From NCBI RefSeq assembly GCF_019966545.1, contig NZ_JAIMIC010000013.1:1-64000 (forward strand): a stretch of DNA of 64,000 nucleotides, read 5' to 3'. The position numbers were made by a program, and so were the translations under genes. This DNA comes from Heliomarina baculiformis (GTDB lineage Bacteria > Pseudomonadota > Alphaproteobacteria > Rhodobacterales > Rhodobacteraceae). This document shows positions 54,309 to 64,000 of this stretch, piece by piece (position 1 is the stretch's first letter; every line of letters starts with the position of its first letter). The notes under the pieces were generated by a model. That model worked only from the letters and a program-made list of their open reading frames with translations. It did not search any database and was not told where the DNA came from.

Positions 54309-54550
54309 GCCCCGATGTGCTGGCCCTCTCTCACCGGCGTGTCTGCAATTCACGGATCGCGTTCTATTGTCCGCCAGCGAGGACACGCCGATCCGTTTTC
54401 CAAGGGTTCCGCCTACGCACGCCTGTGCACCGCGGGCACCGTGTCGGCAGGCCGCTGCGCTGTAATGAACCTTGTCATCTTTCGTCTGTTTTATCAGAAA
54501 GCGGCGGTTGACGCCGCCTGCCGACAAAAAACAAGACGGAGCAAGCGATC
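54309..54550 (+). other. cfa upstream region
   Basis: A 242-base gap after the sigma gene. Apart from the ECF-type promoter at 54462-54488, it shows no gene. Confidence 0.4.
54462..54488 (+). promoter_or_regulatory. candidate ECF promoter of cfa
   Basis: GTAATG (54462-54467), 15 bases, CGTCTG (54483-54488), 62 bases before the cfa ATG. Cyclopropane synthase is a classical target of envelope-stress ECF factors in Rhodobacter, which supports the match. Confidence 0.7.
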
Positions 54551-55891
54551 ATGTCCAATAGCGAAACCTCTCCCGACGAACGCTTTGAACAAGAAGGTAG
54601 CCGGATTGAAACCGGACGTCTCGCACCGGGACGGGCGGCCATGTGGTTGCTCGCCAAATCGCTGCGACGCCTCGTTCAAAACGGACGCCTCACCATCTAC
54701 GATCCCTGCGGCCAGACGTGGCATTTCGGCCCCGGCGGCGAACCCGCCGTTTCCGTCCGTTTGACCGAAAAGGTGCTGCCTGTGCAACTTCTGGTGAACC
54801 CCAGCATTGCACTTGGCGAGGCTTATATGGACGGGACGCTGCGCATTGAAACTGGCAGCCTGCGCGACCTCCTCTCGATCTGCATGACCGACATAGATAC
54901 TATCGACGCATTGCCTGGCAGACGATTGACCCGCTGGCTGGACGCATTCCTGAGCCGCAGGCTGCATCATAATCCGATCAGCCGGTCTCACGCGAACGTG
55001 GCGCATCACTACGACATCTCGACCGAACTCTACGACCTTTTTCTGGATGCGGATCGACAATATTCCTGCGCCTACTTCCCGATCGGGACCGAAACGTTGG
55101 ACGAGGCCCAGGCCTTCAAGAAAAAGCACATCGCAGCAAAGCTCTTGATGCGACCCGGTCTGGAGGTTCTCGACATCGGCTCGGGCTGGGGCGGGCTGGC
55201 GATGGAGCTTGCCCAGCAACACGAGGCGCGCGTGACCGGGCTCAGCCTCTCGACCGAACAGATTGCCGCTGCCCGCGAACGTGCCCAGCAAACCGGCCTG
55301 TTTGATCAGGTGGCCTTTGAACGGCGCGATTACCGCGAAGAGCATGGGCTATACGATCGCGTCGTGTCCGTAGGTATGTTCGAGCATGTGGGCCGCAGCG
55401 GATTCGATGCGTTTTTTACCACCCTTCAGCGCGTTCTCAGGCCCGATGGCGTCGCACTTTTGCATGCGATCGGCAGGATGGCGCCCAAAGGCGGCAGCGA
55501 TCCGTGGATCCGCAAATACGTCTTCCCCGGGGGCTATCTGCCCACGCTGTCCGAAACCATCGCGGCAGCAGAGCGTGCGGGAATGTGGGTCACGGATGTC
55601 GAGGTCCTGCGGTTGCATTATGCCGAGACTCTGCGCCACTGGTCCGAACGATTTGCCCAGGAACGCGAAACAGCGCGCATGCTTTACGACGAGCGGTTCT
55701 GCCGTATGTGGGAATTCTATCTGGCTGTCTGCGAAATGGCGTTCCGGAATGGGCGGTTGATGGTCTTCCAGATCCAGCTTGCCAAGCGCCGTGATGCGGT
55801 TCCGCTGACCCGTGACTATATCGCCAAGGTCAAGGCAGGCGAATCCGCCTGGGATATTTCGACCGGCACAGAATTCACGAGAGCGGGATGA
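54551..55891 (+). CDS. cfa: cyclopropane fatty acyl phospholipid synthase
   Basis: A 446-residue SAM-dependent enzyme. The N-terminal lipid-binding part has YMDGTLRIE, the middle NVAHHYDIS and YSCAYF, and the SAM site VLDIGSGWGGLAM. The C-terminus has the conserved FPGGYLP and the catalytic region MWEFYL. It converts unsaturated lipid chains in membranes to cyclopropane chains, which raises resistance to acid and oxidants. The stop overlaps the ATG of the GAPDH gene. Confidence 0.92.
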   Translation: MSNSETSPDERFEQEGSRIETGRLAPGRAAMWLLAKSLRRLVQNGRLTIYDPCGQTWHFGPGGEPAVSVRLTEKVLPVQLLVNPSIALGEAYMDGTLRIETGSLRDLLSICMTDIDTIDALPGRRLTRWLDAFLSRRLHHNPISRSHANVAHHYDISTELYDLFLDADRQYSCAYFPIGTETLDEAQAFKKKHIAAKLLMRPGLEVLDIGSGWGGLAMELAQQHEARVTGLSLSTEQIAAARERAQQTGLFDQVAFERRDYREEHGLYDRVVSVGMFEHVGRSGFDAFFTTLQRVLRPDGVALLHAIGRMAPKGGSDPWIRKYVFPGGYLPTLSETIAAAERAGMWVTDVEVLRLHYAETLRHWSERFAQERETARMLYDERFCRMWEFYLAVCEMAFRNGRLMVFQIQLAKRRDAVPLTRDYIAKVKAGESAWDISTGTEFTRAG

Positions 55892-56931
55892 CTGACATGA
55901 GACCTATCAGAGTTGCCGTAAACGGATACGGCGTGATCGGCAAACGTGTGGCAGACGCAGTGGTCGCACAAGAGGACATGGACCTCGTTGGCGTGGCGGA
56001 TGTCACCTCCGACTGGCGCGCCCGCATGGCGCGCGCGAAGGGTTTCGCGCTTTATGCCGCCGACCCGGATCGCACCCCGGCCATGCGAGAGGCCGGCCTT
56101 GACGTGGCCGGAGGGCTCGACGACCTGCTTGCTACCGCAGACATCGTGGTGGACAGCACGCCCAAGAAAGTGGCTGTGCGCAATGTGGAAACCTATCGCG
56201 AAAGAGGCATCCGGTTCATCGTTCATGGCGGCGAAAAACACGAGGTGACCGGCCATTCCTTTGTTGCCGAAGCAAACTATGCAAGCGCGATTGGGCGCGA
56301 TCGCACCCGCGTGGTGTCCTGCAACACGACGTCGATCGTCCGCACCCTCACAGCGCTGAAAGTTGCAGGGCTTCTTGGCTCAGCGCGCGGAACGCTCCTG
56401 CGGCGCGCCACCGACCCGTGGGAAAGCCATCTGGGTGGAATCATGAACACGCTTGTGCCCGAACCCGATATTCCCAGCCATCAGGGCCCGGATGCACAAA
56501 GCGTCGATCCCGATCTCGACGTGATCACGATGGCCGTGAAGGTGCCGCAGACCCTTGCCCATCTGCATTATTGGTCGGTCAGGATGCCGCGCAAGGCGTC
56601 CAAAGACGAGGTACTCGAAGCGTTCCGCGCCTCCTCCCGCATCGCGTTGATCCGGATGGCGGACGGGCTGGGCGCACTTAACGCGGTCAAGGAGATGATG
56701 GCCGATTTCGGGCGTCCCAACGACAGCCTCTATGAGGTGGCTCTGTGGGAGGACATGCTCAAGGTCGAGGGCGACGAATTGTACTATGCCTACATGGTCG
56801 ACAACCAAGCCATCGTGATCCCCGAAACCATCGACGCGATCCGCGCCCTGACGGAAGCCGAGCGAGACGGATCGGCGTCGATTGCGCGTACGAACGCGGC
56901 GCTTGGGGTCGGGACATTTACGGCGACCTGA
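55888..56931 (+). CDS. type II (archaeal-type) glyceraldehyde-3-phosphate dehydrogenase
   Basis: A 347-residue enzyme. The Rossmann motif NGYGVIGKRV opens it, the active site is SCNTTS (Cys about 151) and the family's length is right. This class is the archaeal GAPDH, only distantly related to the bacterial GapA. It would interconvert glyceraldehyde 3-phosphate and 1,3-bisphosphoglycerate with NAD(P). Its coupling to cfa is unexpected. The upstream Met of MTDMRP is used; the next Met is four codons on. Confidence 0.87.
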   Translation: MTDMRPIRVAVNGYGVIGKRVADAVVAQEDMDLVGVADVTSDWRARMARAKGFALYAADPDRTPAMREAGLDVAGGLDDLLATADIVVDSTPKKVAVRNVETYRERGIRFIVHGGEKHEVTGHSFVAEANYASAIGRDRTRVVSCNTTSIVRTLTALKVAGLLGSARGTLLRRATDPWESHLGGIMNTLVPEPDIPSHQGPDAQSVDPDLDVITMAVKVPQTLAHLHYWSVRMPRKASKDEVLEAFRASSRIALIRMADGLGALNAVKEMMADFGRPNDSLYEVALWEDMLKVEGDELYYAYMVDNQAIVIPETIDAIRALTEAERDGSASIARTNAALGVGTFTAT

Positions 56932-56976
56932 CAGCCCCCTAGCAACAGGTTCCAAACCCATAGGGCAGAGACCCGA

Positions 56977-57747
56977 TCAGCCCGCCGACATGCCCCCGTC
57001 GATGGGATACTGCGCTCCCGTGATGAAGGCGGACTCGTCGGAGGCGAGGAACAGGACCAGATTGGCGATTTCTATGCTTTCACCATAGCGACCCAGCGGA
57101 ATCGTGCCGGCAAGCTGTTGCTTCACTTCGTCGCCGTGGCCGGGATTGAACCCTTCCTCCAGCGACCGCATCATCCGCGTGTTGACCGGCGAGGGATGCA
57201 CCGAGTTGACACGCACGTTGTGGCCTGCGACCTCTATCGCGGCGGCGCGCGTCAAACCGACAACGGCATGTTTCGACGTGATATAGGGCGCGACGTTCGG
57301 GCTGCCCTTGAGGCCCGCGATCGACGACATGTTGATCACGCTGCCCGATTGCTGCCCAGTCATCACGGGCAAGACATGCTGCAACCCAAGGAAAGCGCCG
57401 CGCACATTAACCGCCATCACGCGGTCAAAATCCTCGATCTTCTGATCGACCAGCGGCGCGACCATGCCTTCGACTTCGGCGTTGTTGAAGAACACGTCGA
57501 TGCGCCCGAACTTCTCGACGGTCTGCGCGACGTATCTTTTGCAATCTTCGACCGATGAGACGTCGGCGGCGATTGTCAGCAGGTCGTCCGGATTGCCCAG
57601 ATCCCCCGCAGCATCCGACAGGTCGTCAACGTGGAGGTCCACAAGCGCAACCTTGGCCCCCTCACTCAAGAAAAGCCGGGCGGTTTCCAGACCGATGCCT
57701 GCCGCTCCTCCAGTGATCAGGGTGACTTTTTCTGCCAGACGTTTCAT
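56977..57747 (-). CDS. short-chain dehydrogenase/reductase
   Basis: A 256-residue SDR: TGGAAGIG cofactor loop, NNAEV where most have NNAG, catalytic Ser in NMSSIAG and YITSK. The substrate is unknown. It follows the arcC gene on the same strand and may use carbon from the arginine deiminase pathway or be unrelated. Confidence 0.87.
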   Translation of the reverse strand: MKRLAEKVTLITGGAAGIGLETARLFLSEGAKVALVDLHVDDLSDAAGDLGNPDDLLTIAADVSSVEDCKRYVAQTVEKFGRIDVFFNNAEVEGMVAPLVDQKIEDFDRVMAVNVRGAFLGLQHVLPVMTGQQSGSVINMSSIAGLKGSPNVAPYITSKHAVVGLTRAAAIEVAGHNVRVNSVHPSPVNTRMMRSLEEGFNPGHGDEVKQQLAGTIPLGRYGESIEIANLVLFLASDESAFITGAQYPIDGGMSAG

Positions 57748-57765
57748 CGAATATGCTCCTTGGGT

Positions 57766-58677
57766 TCAGTTGTTTACGATCATCGTGCCCGCCTTGCCAT
57801 CTAGCAGGGCAAGCGCATCCTCCAGGCGACCCACGGAGGCGAAACGCGCACGATCGGATACGAAAGTCGCGGCGGCGGCCACCTTCGGCGCCATCGAGCC
57901 GTCGGGCAAGTCCAGACGCACTGCGTCCTCCGGCGACACCTGCCTAATAGCCGATTGCGTTTCGGTGCCGAAGTCGCGGAACACGGCCTCGACGTCAGTC
58001 AGCAGCAACAGCGCGTCGGCGTTCAGCTTGTGTGCCAGAAGCGCCGTCGCGTGATCCTTGTCGATCACCGCCTCGACCCCGATCAGCGAACCGTCGGCAC
58101 GCCGGACGACCGGAATGCCACCGCCGCCTGCGCAGATCAGCGTCACGTCCTGCTCGAGCAGCAGTTCCAGCACTTTCAGGTCGGGAATGCCACTCGGCAT
58201 CGGCGACGGCACCACGCGGCGCCAATGCGCGCCATCCGCAGCAATGCTCCACCCCCGCGCCTGCGCGAGCCGTTCGGCTTCCGCCTTGTCATAGACCGGG
58301 CCGATGAACTTGGTGGGTTTGGCGAAGGCCGGGTCTTTGGGATCGACCTCGATCTGGGTCAGCAGGGTCGCGACCGGGCGGTCATGGCCCAGGGCGTTTT
58401 CAAGCGCCTGCTCGATCATGTAACCGATCATGCCATCGGTTTCCGCCCCCAGCACATCCAGCGGGAACACTGCATCGGGTTTGTAGGCCGCACCCTGCAA
58501 TGCAAGCAGGCCGATTTGCGGCCCGTTGCCGTGGGTGACGACCAGCCGGTGTCCGGCCTTGATGATCTGCGCCAGCGCGGTAGCCGCGGTGGCGACGTTC
58601 TCGCGCTGCGCCTTGGCGGTCAGCGGCTCGCCACGGCGCAACAATGCATTGCCCCCCAATGCGGCGACAACCAGCAC
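57766..58677 (-). CDS. arcC: carbamate kinase
   Basis: A 303-residue kinase with the amino acid kinase motifs: ALGGNALLRRGEP at the start, THGNGPQIG and VCAGGGGIPV-like segment (LICAGGGGIPVVR). It makes ATP from carbamoyl phosphate and ADP, the energy-yielding step of arginine fermentation. Three bases separate it from the carbamoyltransferase gene. Confidence 0.92.
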   Translation of the reverse strand: MLVVAALGGNALLRRGEPLTAKAQRENVATAATALAQIIKAGHRLVVTHGNGPQIGLLALQGAAYKPDAVFPLDVLGAETDGMIGYMIEQALENALGHDRPVATLLTQIEVDPKDPAFAKPTKFIGPVYDKAEAERLAQARGWSIAADGAHWRRVVPSPMPSGIPDLKVLELLLEQDVTLICAGGGGIPVVRRADGSLIGVEAVIDKDHATALLAHKLNADALLLLTDVEAVFRDFGTETQSAIRQVSPEDAVRLDLPDGSMAPKVAAAATFVSDRARFASVGRLEDALALLDGKAGTMIVNN

Positions 58678-58679
58678 CG

Positions 58680-59681
58680 CTAGTTGCCCAGCGTGGCGAC
58701 GAGCACCGCCTTAATCGTGTGCAGCCGGTTCTCGGCCTGATCGAACACGATGGAGGCCGGGCTTTCGAACACCTCTTCGGTGACTTCCATCGCCGTGATG
58801 CCGAATTCCTCTTCGATATCGGCGCCGACTTCGGTCTCGGCATTGTGGAAGGCGGGCAGGCAATGCATGAACTTGGCCCTCGGATTGCCGGTTTTGGCCA
58901 TCACATCGGAATTCACCTGATAGGGCGTCAGCAGCTCGATCCGTTCCGCCCATTTTTCCTTGGGCTCACCCATCGACACCCAGACATCGGTATAGACGAA
59001 ATCGACGTCTTTCACCGCGGCGTCCACATCCTCGGTGATCGTGATCCGCGCGCCGGTCTGCACGGCGACGTCATCGGCCTCGTCGCGGATCGCCTGGCCC
59101 GGCCACAGGCTTTCGGGCGCGCACAGGCGCACATCCATGCCCATCTTCGCCCCGCCGATCAGCAGGCTGTCACCCATGTTGTTGCCCGCATCGCCCATGA
59201 AGCAATAGGCGATCTCGCGCAGCGGCTTGTCGGAATGTTCCTGCATGGTCAGGAAATCGGCAAGGATCTGCGTCGGGTGGAATTCGTCCGTCAGCCCGTT
59301 ATAGACGGGCACGCCAGCGTATTGCGCCAGCGTCTCGACGATAGGGTGACCAAATCCGCGATATTCGATCGCGTCATAGACCCGGCCTAGCACGCGCGCG
59401 GTGTCCTTGACGGTTTCCTTCTTGCCCAGATGCGACCCCGAGGGGCCAAGATAGGTCACATGCGCGCCCTGATCGTGGGCCGCCACCTCAAAGCCGACGC
59501 GGGTGCGGGTGCTGTCCTTCTCGAAGATCAGGGCGATTTCCTTGCCGGTCAGGCGCGGAACTTCAGTGCCGGCGTATTTCGCCGCCTTCAGGTCGGCGGA
59601 GAGTTTCAGCAAGAAGCTGATTTCCTGCGGCGTGAAGTCGCGCAGGGCCAGGAAATGGCGGTTTCTCAGATTGTAGGACAT
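58680..59681 (-). CDS. arcB: ornithine carbamoyltransferase (catabolic)
   Basis: A 333-residue enzyme with STRTRVGFE (carbamoyl phosphate binding) and [10 protein letters not shown] (ornithine site). By context in the deiminase operon it works in the catabolic direction, splitting citrulline. The sequence alone does not decide direction; context does. Confidence 0.9.
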   Translation of the reverse strand: MSYNLRNRHFLALRDFTPQEISFLLKLSADLKAAKYAGTEVPRLTGKEIALIFEKDSTRTRVGFEVAAHDQGAHVTYLGPSGSHLGKKETVKDTARVLGRVYDAIEYRGFGHPIVETLAQYAGVPVYNGLTDEFHPTQILADFLTMQEHSDKPLREIAYCFMGDAGNNMGDSLLIGGAKMGMDVRLCAPESLWPGQAIRDEADDVAVQTGARITITEDVDAAVKDVDFVYTDVWVSMGEPKEKWAERIELLTPYQVNSDVMAKTGNPRAKFMHCLPAFHNAETEVGADIEEEFGITAMEVTEEVFESPASIVFDQAENRLHTIKAVLVATLGN

Positions 59682-59704
59682 GGGATTTCCTTATCGTCGG
59701 TGGT

Positions 59705-60934
59705 TCAGATTGCGTCGCGGATCGTCGGGCAACTCATGCAGTGGCTGCCGCCCCTGCCCCGGCCGAGTTCGGCACCGGGGATGGCCAGCACCTCGATCCC
59801 GGCCTCCTTCAGTGCGGCGTTGGTGTCGTCGTTGCGGTCATAGCCGATGACGACGCCGGGGCGCAGCGCCAGCACGTTGTTGCCATCATTCCACTGTTCG
59901 CGCGATTGCTCCGCGGCGTCGGCCCCGCCGGTGGGCACTAGATGCAGTTTCTTGTGGCCCAGAATTTCAGCGGTGATCTCGAATATGTGGCGCGCATCCC
60001 GGCGGATATCGAGCGCGGCCTTGCCCTGACCGGGGCGCAGGTCATAGCAGGTGATCGCATCCGCCACCTCCTTGAAAGTGGTCACCACATCGCCCCCGCA
60101 ATGGGTGAAAACGGTGTCCAGATGCATCGCCGCGCGCGAACTGGGCATCTGGCAGGCGATCACCCGCGTCACGTCGCCACCCTCGAACAGCGCCTCGGCC
60201 AGTTGGCCCACCGCCTGCGGGGTCGATCGTTCGCCCATGCCGACCATGACGACACCGTGCCCGATTGGCATGATGTCGCCGCCTTCCAGCGTGGCCGTCC
60301 CGAATTCCCGCGTCGGATCGCCGAACCAGACCCGCACTCGATCCGCGAATGTCGGATAAAACCGGTAGACTGCTGCCATCAGCAGCGTTTCGGGCCGCCG
60401 TGCCGCGAAATGCATCGGGTTCAGGCTCACGCCGCCATAAACCCAGGCTGAATTGTCGCGGGTAAAGATGAAATTTGGCAGCGGCGGCAGCACGAAACCG
60501 TGGGGGCCAAGGTAGCTGCCGAACATGCCGGAGGGCGTGAAAGGCAGATCGTCCACCCGGATGCCGCCGACCAGCAAACGGGCCAGTTCCGTGCCGGGCA
60601 GACCCTCCATCCAGGCACGCAAGTCGTCCCGCATCCCCACGCCGACGTCATTGCGGGTGATGCGGTGGTCGAGAACCCAGGCGCGCGCGTCGGAAATGTC
60701 CAGCGTCTCGCCCAGCAGCGCCATCGCATCCAACACCTCGACCCCTTCGCCGCGCATGACATCGGCAAAGACGGCGTGATCCTTGATCGCCTGTTTGACC
60801 CAGAACACATCGTCGAACAGCAGGTCTTCGCGGTTGTCCGGTGTCAGACGGCGATGCGCCAGGCCGGGTGGCGATACGATCACCTGCCGCAATGTACCGG
60901 CTTCGGAATGAACGCCCAATTTTGGTTCAGACAT
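59705..60934 (-). CDS. arcA: arginine deiminase
   Basis: A 409-residue enzyme. FTRDNSAW and MHLDTVFTH carry the Asp and His of the active site, and the catalytic Cys is in [10 protein letters not shown] at the very end. It converts arginine to citrulline and ammonia. It is the second gene of the operon after the transporter. Confidence 0.93.
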   Translation of the reverse strand: MSEPKLGVHSEAGTLRQVIVSPPGLAHRRLTPDNREDLLFDDVFWVKQAIKDHAVFADVMRGEGVEVLDAMALLGETLDISDARAWVLDHRITRNDVGVGMRDDLRAWMEGLPGTELARLLVGGIRVDDLPFTPSGMFGSYLGPHGFVLPPLPNFIFTRDNSAWVYGGVSLNPMHFAARRPETLLMAAVYRFYPTFADRVRVWFGDPTREFGTATLEGGDIMPIGHGVVMVGMGERSTPQAVGQLAEALFEGGDVTRVIACQMPSSRAAMHLDTVFTHCGGDVVTTFKEVADAITCYDLRPGQGKAALDIRRDARHIFEITAEILGHKKLHLVPTGGADAAEQSREQWNDGNNVLALRPGVVIGYDRNDDTNAALKEAGIEVLAIPGAELGRGRGGSHCMSCPTIRDAI

Positions 60935-60957
60935 CTGGAATGCCTCCTTCTTTCTAA

Positions 60958-62406
60958 TCAGAGAATGGCGGCCAGGCTGATCCCGGCCGAGATGAAGACG
61001 ACGAGGATCAGCAGCAGGGGCCAGACGAAGACGACCCAGCGGTCGAACGACACGCGCCCGATGGCCAGACCGCCGATCACAACCGCAGAGGTGGGCGTGA
61101 TCAGATTCACGAGCCCGCTCGCCGATTGATAGGCCGTCACCACGAGGTCACGGCCGACCCCCGCGAAATCCCCCAACGGGGCAAGGATCGGCATCGACAG
61201 GACGGCCAGGCCGGACGACGACGGCACGAGAAAGCTCATCCCGATCTCGATCCAAAGCATCAGGTTGATGAACGCGACTTCCGGCAGGCCGCCGAGGGTA
61301 TCGGCGGCACTATTCAGGATCGTGTCGGCAATCAGGCCCTGCTCCATGATCACCACGATGCCGCGCGCCAGACCGATCACCAGCGCAACTCCCAGAAGAT
61401 CCTTCGCTCCGTCGACAAAGGACGACGTTAGCTTCTTCTCCCCCATGCGGGCGACCAGCCCGACGACGATGGCCATGCCGAAGAACAGCGCGCCCATCCG
61501 AGCCATCCACCATCCCTGGCTCGAGACACCCCAAATCATTACCGCAAAGGTCGTAAAAAACAGGATCAGGACCAGCTTCTGAGTTCCGCTCAGCTTCGGC
61601 TCCTCGAACGTTGCATCCGTCTCGTTCAGAAAAAACTGCCGGTCGCTGTCGCGTTGCGCAGCGACGACGGACCGGGCCGGGTCGGCCTTAACCTTCGAGG
61701 CATAGCGCATGACGTAGGCCACGCAGATCGCGAGGCCGCCCAACAGAAGGACCAGCCGCAGCGCAATACCATCCGTGAACGGGATGCCTGCCGCGTTAGA
61801 CGCGATCACCGTGGCGAAGGGGTTGATTGTCGATCCCAGCGTGCCGATCCCGGCACCGATCAGGATGATCGCCACGCCGGTCACGGAATCGTAGCCCGCC
61901 GCGATCACCACCGGGATCAGAAGCGCGTAAAAGGCCAGCGTTTCCTCAGCCATGCCATAGGTCGTGCCGCCCAGGGCAAAGAGCGACATCAGGATCGGGA
62001 TCATCCAGATCTCGCGCCCCTTCAGCCGCACCATCGCCGTCTGGATGCCGGTGTCGATGGCATTCGTGGCATTCACCACGCCCAGAAAGCCGCCCAAAAG
62101 CAGTACGAACAGCGCCACGTCGATGGCATTTGCGGCATAGCTGTCGGGATCATAAAACCCCGCCACCGGTGCCAGCATGACGTCGATGACCCCCTGCGGA
62201 TTGGGCTCGACCGTTTGATACGTACCCGGCACGGCGATCTCGCGCCCGACCTCTTCGTTCATGGCGCGGTCATATTGGCCCGCAGGGATAATCCAGGTCA
62301 GCGCCGCGACAACGATGATCAGGCCGAACAGGATGGAATACGCGGTGGGAAACCGCGCCGCCATGCCCTTCCCGTCCGGTGTCTTGGTCGATGATGTGTC
62401 AGACAT
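60958..62406 (-). CDS. YfcC-family transporter, probable arginine/ornithine carrier
   Basis: A 482-residue membrane protein with about twelve helices in two repeats. The [14 protein letters not shown] and [15 protein letters not shown] segments are characteristic of YfcC/dicarboxylate-type carriers. Position before arcA suggests arginine-ornithine exchange, although this family is not the classical ArcD. Confidence 0.8.
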   Translation of the reverse strand: MSDTSSTKTPDGKGMAARFPTAYSILFGLIIVVAALTWIIPAGQYDRAMNEEVGREIAVPGTYQTVEPNPQGVIDVMLAPVAGFYDPDSYAANAIDVALFVLLLGGFLGVVNATNAIDTGIQTAMVRLKGREIWMIPILMSLFALGGTTYGMAEETLAFYALLIPVVIAAGYDSVTGVAIILIGAGIGTLGSTINPFATVIASNAAGIPFTDGIALRLVLLLGGLAICVAYVMRYASKVKADPARSVVAAQRDSDRQFFLNETDATFEEPKLSGTQKLVLILFFTTFAVMIWGVSSQGWWMARMGALFFGMAIVVGLVARMGEKKLTSSFVDGAKDLLGVALVIGLARGIVVIMEQGLIADTILNSAADTLGGLPEVAFINLMLWIEIGMSFLVPSSSGLAVLSMPILAPLGDFAGVGRDLVVTAYQSASGLVNLITPTSAVVIGGLAIGRVSFDRWVVFVWPLLLILVVFISAGISLAAIL

Positions 62407-62422
62407 CTCAAGTCCCCCTTAT

Positions 62423-64000
62423 TCAATGTGATTTCTGCGAGTGTCCGGCGTGAAGCGGCACCTGGCCTGCCTGCGCATCGCCCTGACCGCCGCCGCTGGC
62501 GGACCCACTCTTGCCCGCACCAATACCTTCCAGCCGCGTTCGTTTCAGCAGCAGCGCGTTGACCGCCACCAGCGCGGAGCTGCCCGACATGGCAAGTGCT
62601 GCCACGGCGGGGCTGATGATCAACGGATAAAACACCCCTGCCGCCATCGGAAAGGCGACCACGTTGTAAGCCACGGCCCAGAACAGGTTCTGGTGCATCT
62701 TGCGCAAGGTGGCGCGCGACAACTCGATGGCCCCCACGACATCGTAGGGATCGCTTTTCATCAGCACGACATCGGCGCTTTCCATCGCCACGTCGGTGCC
62801 CGCACCGATGGCAAATCCGACATCGGCCTGGGTCAACGCGGGTGCGTCGTTGACACCGTCACCGACCATGCCGACCTTCTTACCCTGGGCCTGAAGCTCT
62901 TTGACCTTCTCGGCCTTTTGGCCCGGAAGAACATCTGCCAGCACAATGTCGATGCCCAGCTCGCCCGCGATCCGCCTTGCGGTACCTTCGTTGTCGCCGG
63001 TCAGCATCGCCACCTCGACGCCGCGTGCGCGCAGCTTGGCCACGGTGGCCTTGGCGCTCGGACGCGGCGCATCAGCGATGGCGATCAGGCCCAGCATCCG
63101 TCCGCCCTGCGCCACATGCACAACCGTGCGGCCCTCGCCCTTCAGGCGCTCGGCCTCCGCCGTCAGGGTGCCGACGTCGATACCCTCCTCGTCCATCAGG
63201 CGCCGATTGCCGACCAGCACGGTCTTGCCTGCGACTTCGGCGCGCGCGCCGCGGCCTTCGAGGTTGAGAAACTCGGCCATCTGCGGGACGTCGAGGTCCG
63301 CCGCGCGTTCGACAATGGCGAGCGCCAGCGGGTGGTCCGAGCCGCGATCGACGGCCGCCGCAGCCCGCAGCGCGTCATCCTCCGCGCCGCCTTCGGCGGC
63401 AACGACCTCGACCACGCGCGGTTCGCCCATGGTCAACGTGCCGGTCTTGTCGAAGACGATCACGTCAAGCTTGGTCGCGTCTTCCAGCGCACCGGCATTC
63501 TTGAACAGGATACCGTGCTGCGCCCCTAACCCTGTGCCCACCATCACCGCCATCGGCGTAGCAAGCCCAAGCGCGTCCGGGCAGGCGATGACGAAGACGG
63601 TGATCGTCAGCGTCAGCGCGAACAAAAGCGGAGAGCCGATCCACCAGAACCAGACCGCGAAGGTTGCAAGTCCGATCACGACGGCGATCAGCACCAGCCA
63701 TTGTGAGGCTTTGTCGGCCAGAAGCTGGGCGGGTGCCTTGGAGTTCTGCGCCTCCTGCACCAGCTTGACGATCTGCGCCAGCGCGGTGTCGGCCCCGACC
63801 TTGGTGGCGCGGTACCGGAAACTGCCGCTCTTGTTGATGGTGGCGCCGATCACGGTGTCGCCGACGGCCTTGTTGACCGGCATGGATTCGCCTGTCAGCA
63901 TGGATTCGTCGACCAGCGACGCGCCTTCGACAACCTCGCCATCCACCGGGATCTTGTTGCCGGGCCGGATCAGCACGATCTCGCCCTCAAGTACTTCGGA
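62423..64000 (-). CDS. heavy-metal P1B ATPase with CPD motif (partial)
   Basis: The frame remains open to the window end, so the N-terminus is missing. About 525 residues are visible: actuator ([13 protein letters not shown]), membrane motif [10 protein letters not shown] with Asp where copper and zinc pumps have Cys, [16 protein letters not shown] and [10 protein letters not shown]. The C-terminus is Gly/Ser/His-rich ([13 protein letters not shown]). The CPD form is a poorly known subgroup; ion specificity cannot be predicted. The gene precedes the arginine transporter gene by 16 bases. Confidence 0.87.
   Translation of the reverse strand, partial: SEVLEGEIVLIRPGNKIPVDGEVVEGASLVDESMLTGESMPVNKAVGDTVIGATINKSGSFRYRATKVGADTALAQIVKLVQEAQNSKAPAQLLADKASQWLVLIAVVIGLATFAVWFWWIGSPLLFALTLTITVFVIACPDALGLATPMAVMVGTGLGAQHGILFKNAGALEDATKLDVIVFDKTGTLTMGEPRVVEVVAAEGGAEDDALRAAAAVDRGSDHPLALAIVERAADLDVPQMAEFLNLEGRGARAEVAGKTVLVGNRRLMDEEGIDVGTLTAEAERLKGEGRTVVHVAQGGRMLGLIAIADAPRPSAKATVAKLRARGVEVAMLTGDNEGTARRIAGELGIDIVLADVLPGQKAEKVKELQAQGKKVGMVGDGVNDAPALTQADVGFAIGAGTDVAMESADVVLMKSDPYDVVGAIELSRATLRKMHQNLFWAVAYNVVAFPMAAGVFYPLIISPAVAALAMSGSSALVAVNALLLKRTRLEGIGAGKSGSASGGGQGDAQAGQVPLHAGHSQKSH

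Noticed and set aside
53664-54527. A 287-residue minus frame opposite the ECF sigma gene
   Set aside because: The sigma frame has regions 2 and 4 intact; the minus frame shows nothing.
1-64000. CRISPR arrays, insertion sequences, tRNA and rRNA genes
   Set aside because: Looked for by eye; no regular direct repeats, transposase motifs or cloverleaf sequences were seen. A dedicated scan could still find a degenerate element.

Overview
The window looks like part of a plasmid or other accessory replicon of an alphaproteobacterium, most likely a Rhodobacterales (Roseobacter/Rhodobacter group) species. The reasons are high GC, a RepC-type replication initiator standing alone, and protein families and operon styles typical of that group. 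No rRNA, tRNA, CRISPR array, transposase or housekeeping ribosomal gene is visible. Almost all of the 64 kb is devoted to metal handling and to stress or low-oxygen survival.

Layout. (1) 1-2.4 kb: small exported proteins and an orphan repC. (2) 2.6-19 kb: a zinc/cadmium/lead-type resistance island around a MerR regulator (7741-8169). It holds L,D-transpeptidases, a transglutaminase, two CDF transporters (one broken by an in-frame stop), YnfA, two SCO proteins, DsbB, a DsbA-like protein, PCu(A)C, an M23 peptidase, a DUF411 protein, a ZIP transporter, LspA, Lnt and a ZntA-like P1B ATPase. At least five MerR-type promoters with a 19-bp spacer share one operator pattern and appear to make this a single regulon. 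(3) 19-39.6 kb: a copper island with two CopA ATPases, CusAB, a TolC-type lipoprotein, a multicopper oxidase, two cupredoxins (one fused to a CusF domain), a cytochrome c, an ATPase-less ABC membrane protein, a BNR-repeat protein, an APC permease and small membrane proteins. The first copA has a CueR-type operator, but no CueR gene is present. (4) 41.9-55.9 kb: a stress and metabolism block containing a PRPP synthetase, an archaeal-type AMP phosphorylase, a beta-CASP metallo-beta-lactamase nuclease, Cys-rich and His-rich mini-proteins, a CBS-BON protein, an orphan Rieske protein, FabI, a DUF3141 protein, two ECF sigma factors (one apparently decayed), an EamA exporter and a cyclopropane fatty acid synthase. 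(5) 55.9-64 kb: an archaeal-type (type II) GAPDH, an SDR, the complete arginine deiminase pathway (arcC, OTC, arcA, YfcC-family transporter) and a P1B ATPase with an unusual CPD motif that runs off the window end.

The most interesting signal is a repeated promoter, GTAAnG-N15-CGTCTn, found at five places (46437, 51710, 53461, 53595, 54462) in the right orientation. It lies before the intact ECF sigma gene itself, cfa, the EamA exporter, the DUF3141-FabI-Rieske-CBS operon and the operon with the Cys-rich mini-protein, beta-CASP nuclease, AMP phosphorylase, PRPP synthetase and CopA. This suggests an undescribed ECF-controlled program coupling membrane remodelling, nucleotide salvage and copper export. 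All family assignments come from reading the translated sequence; no database search was run.
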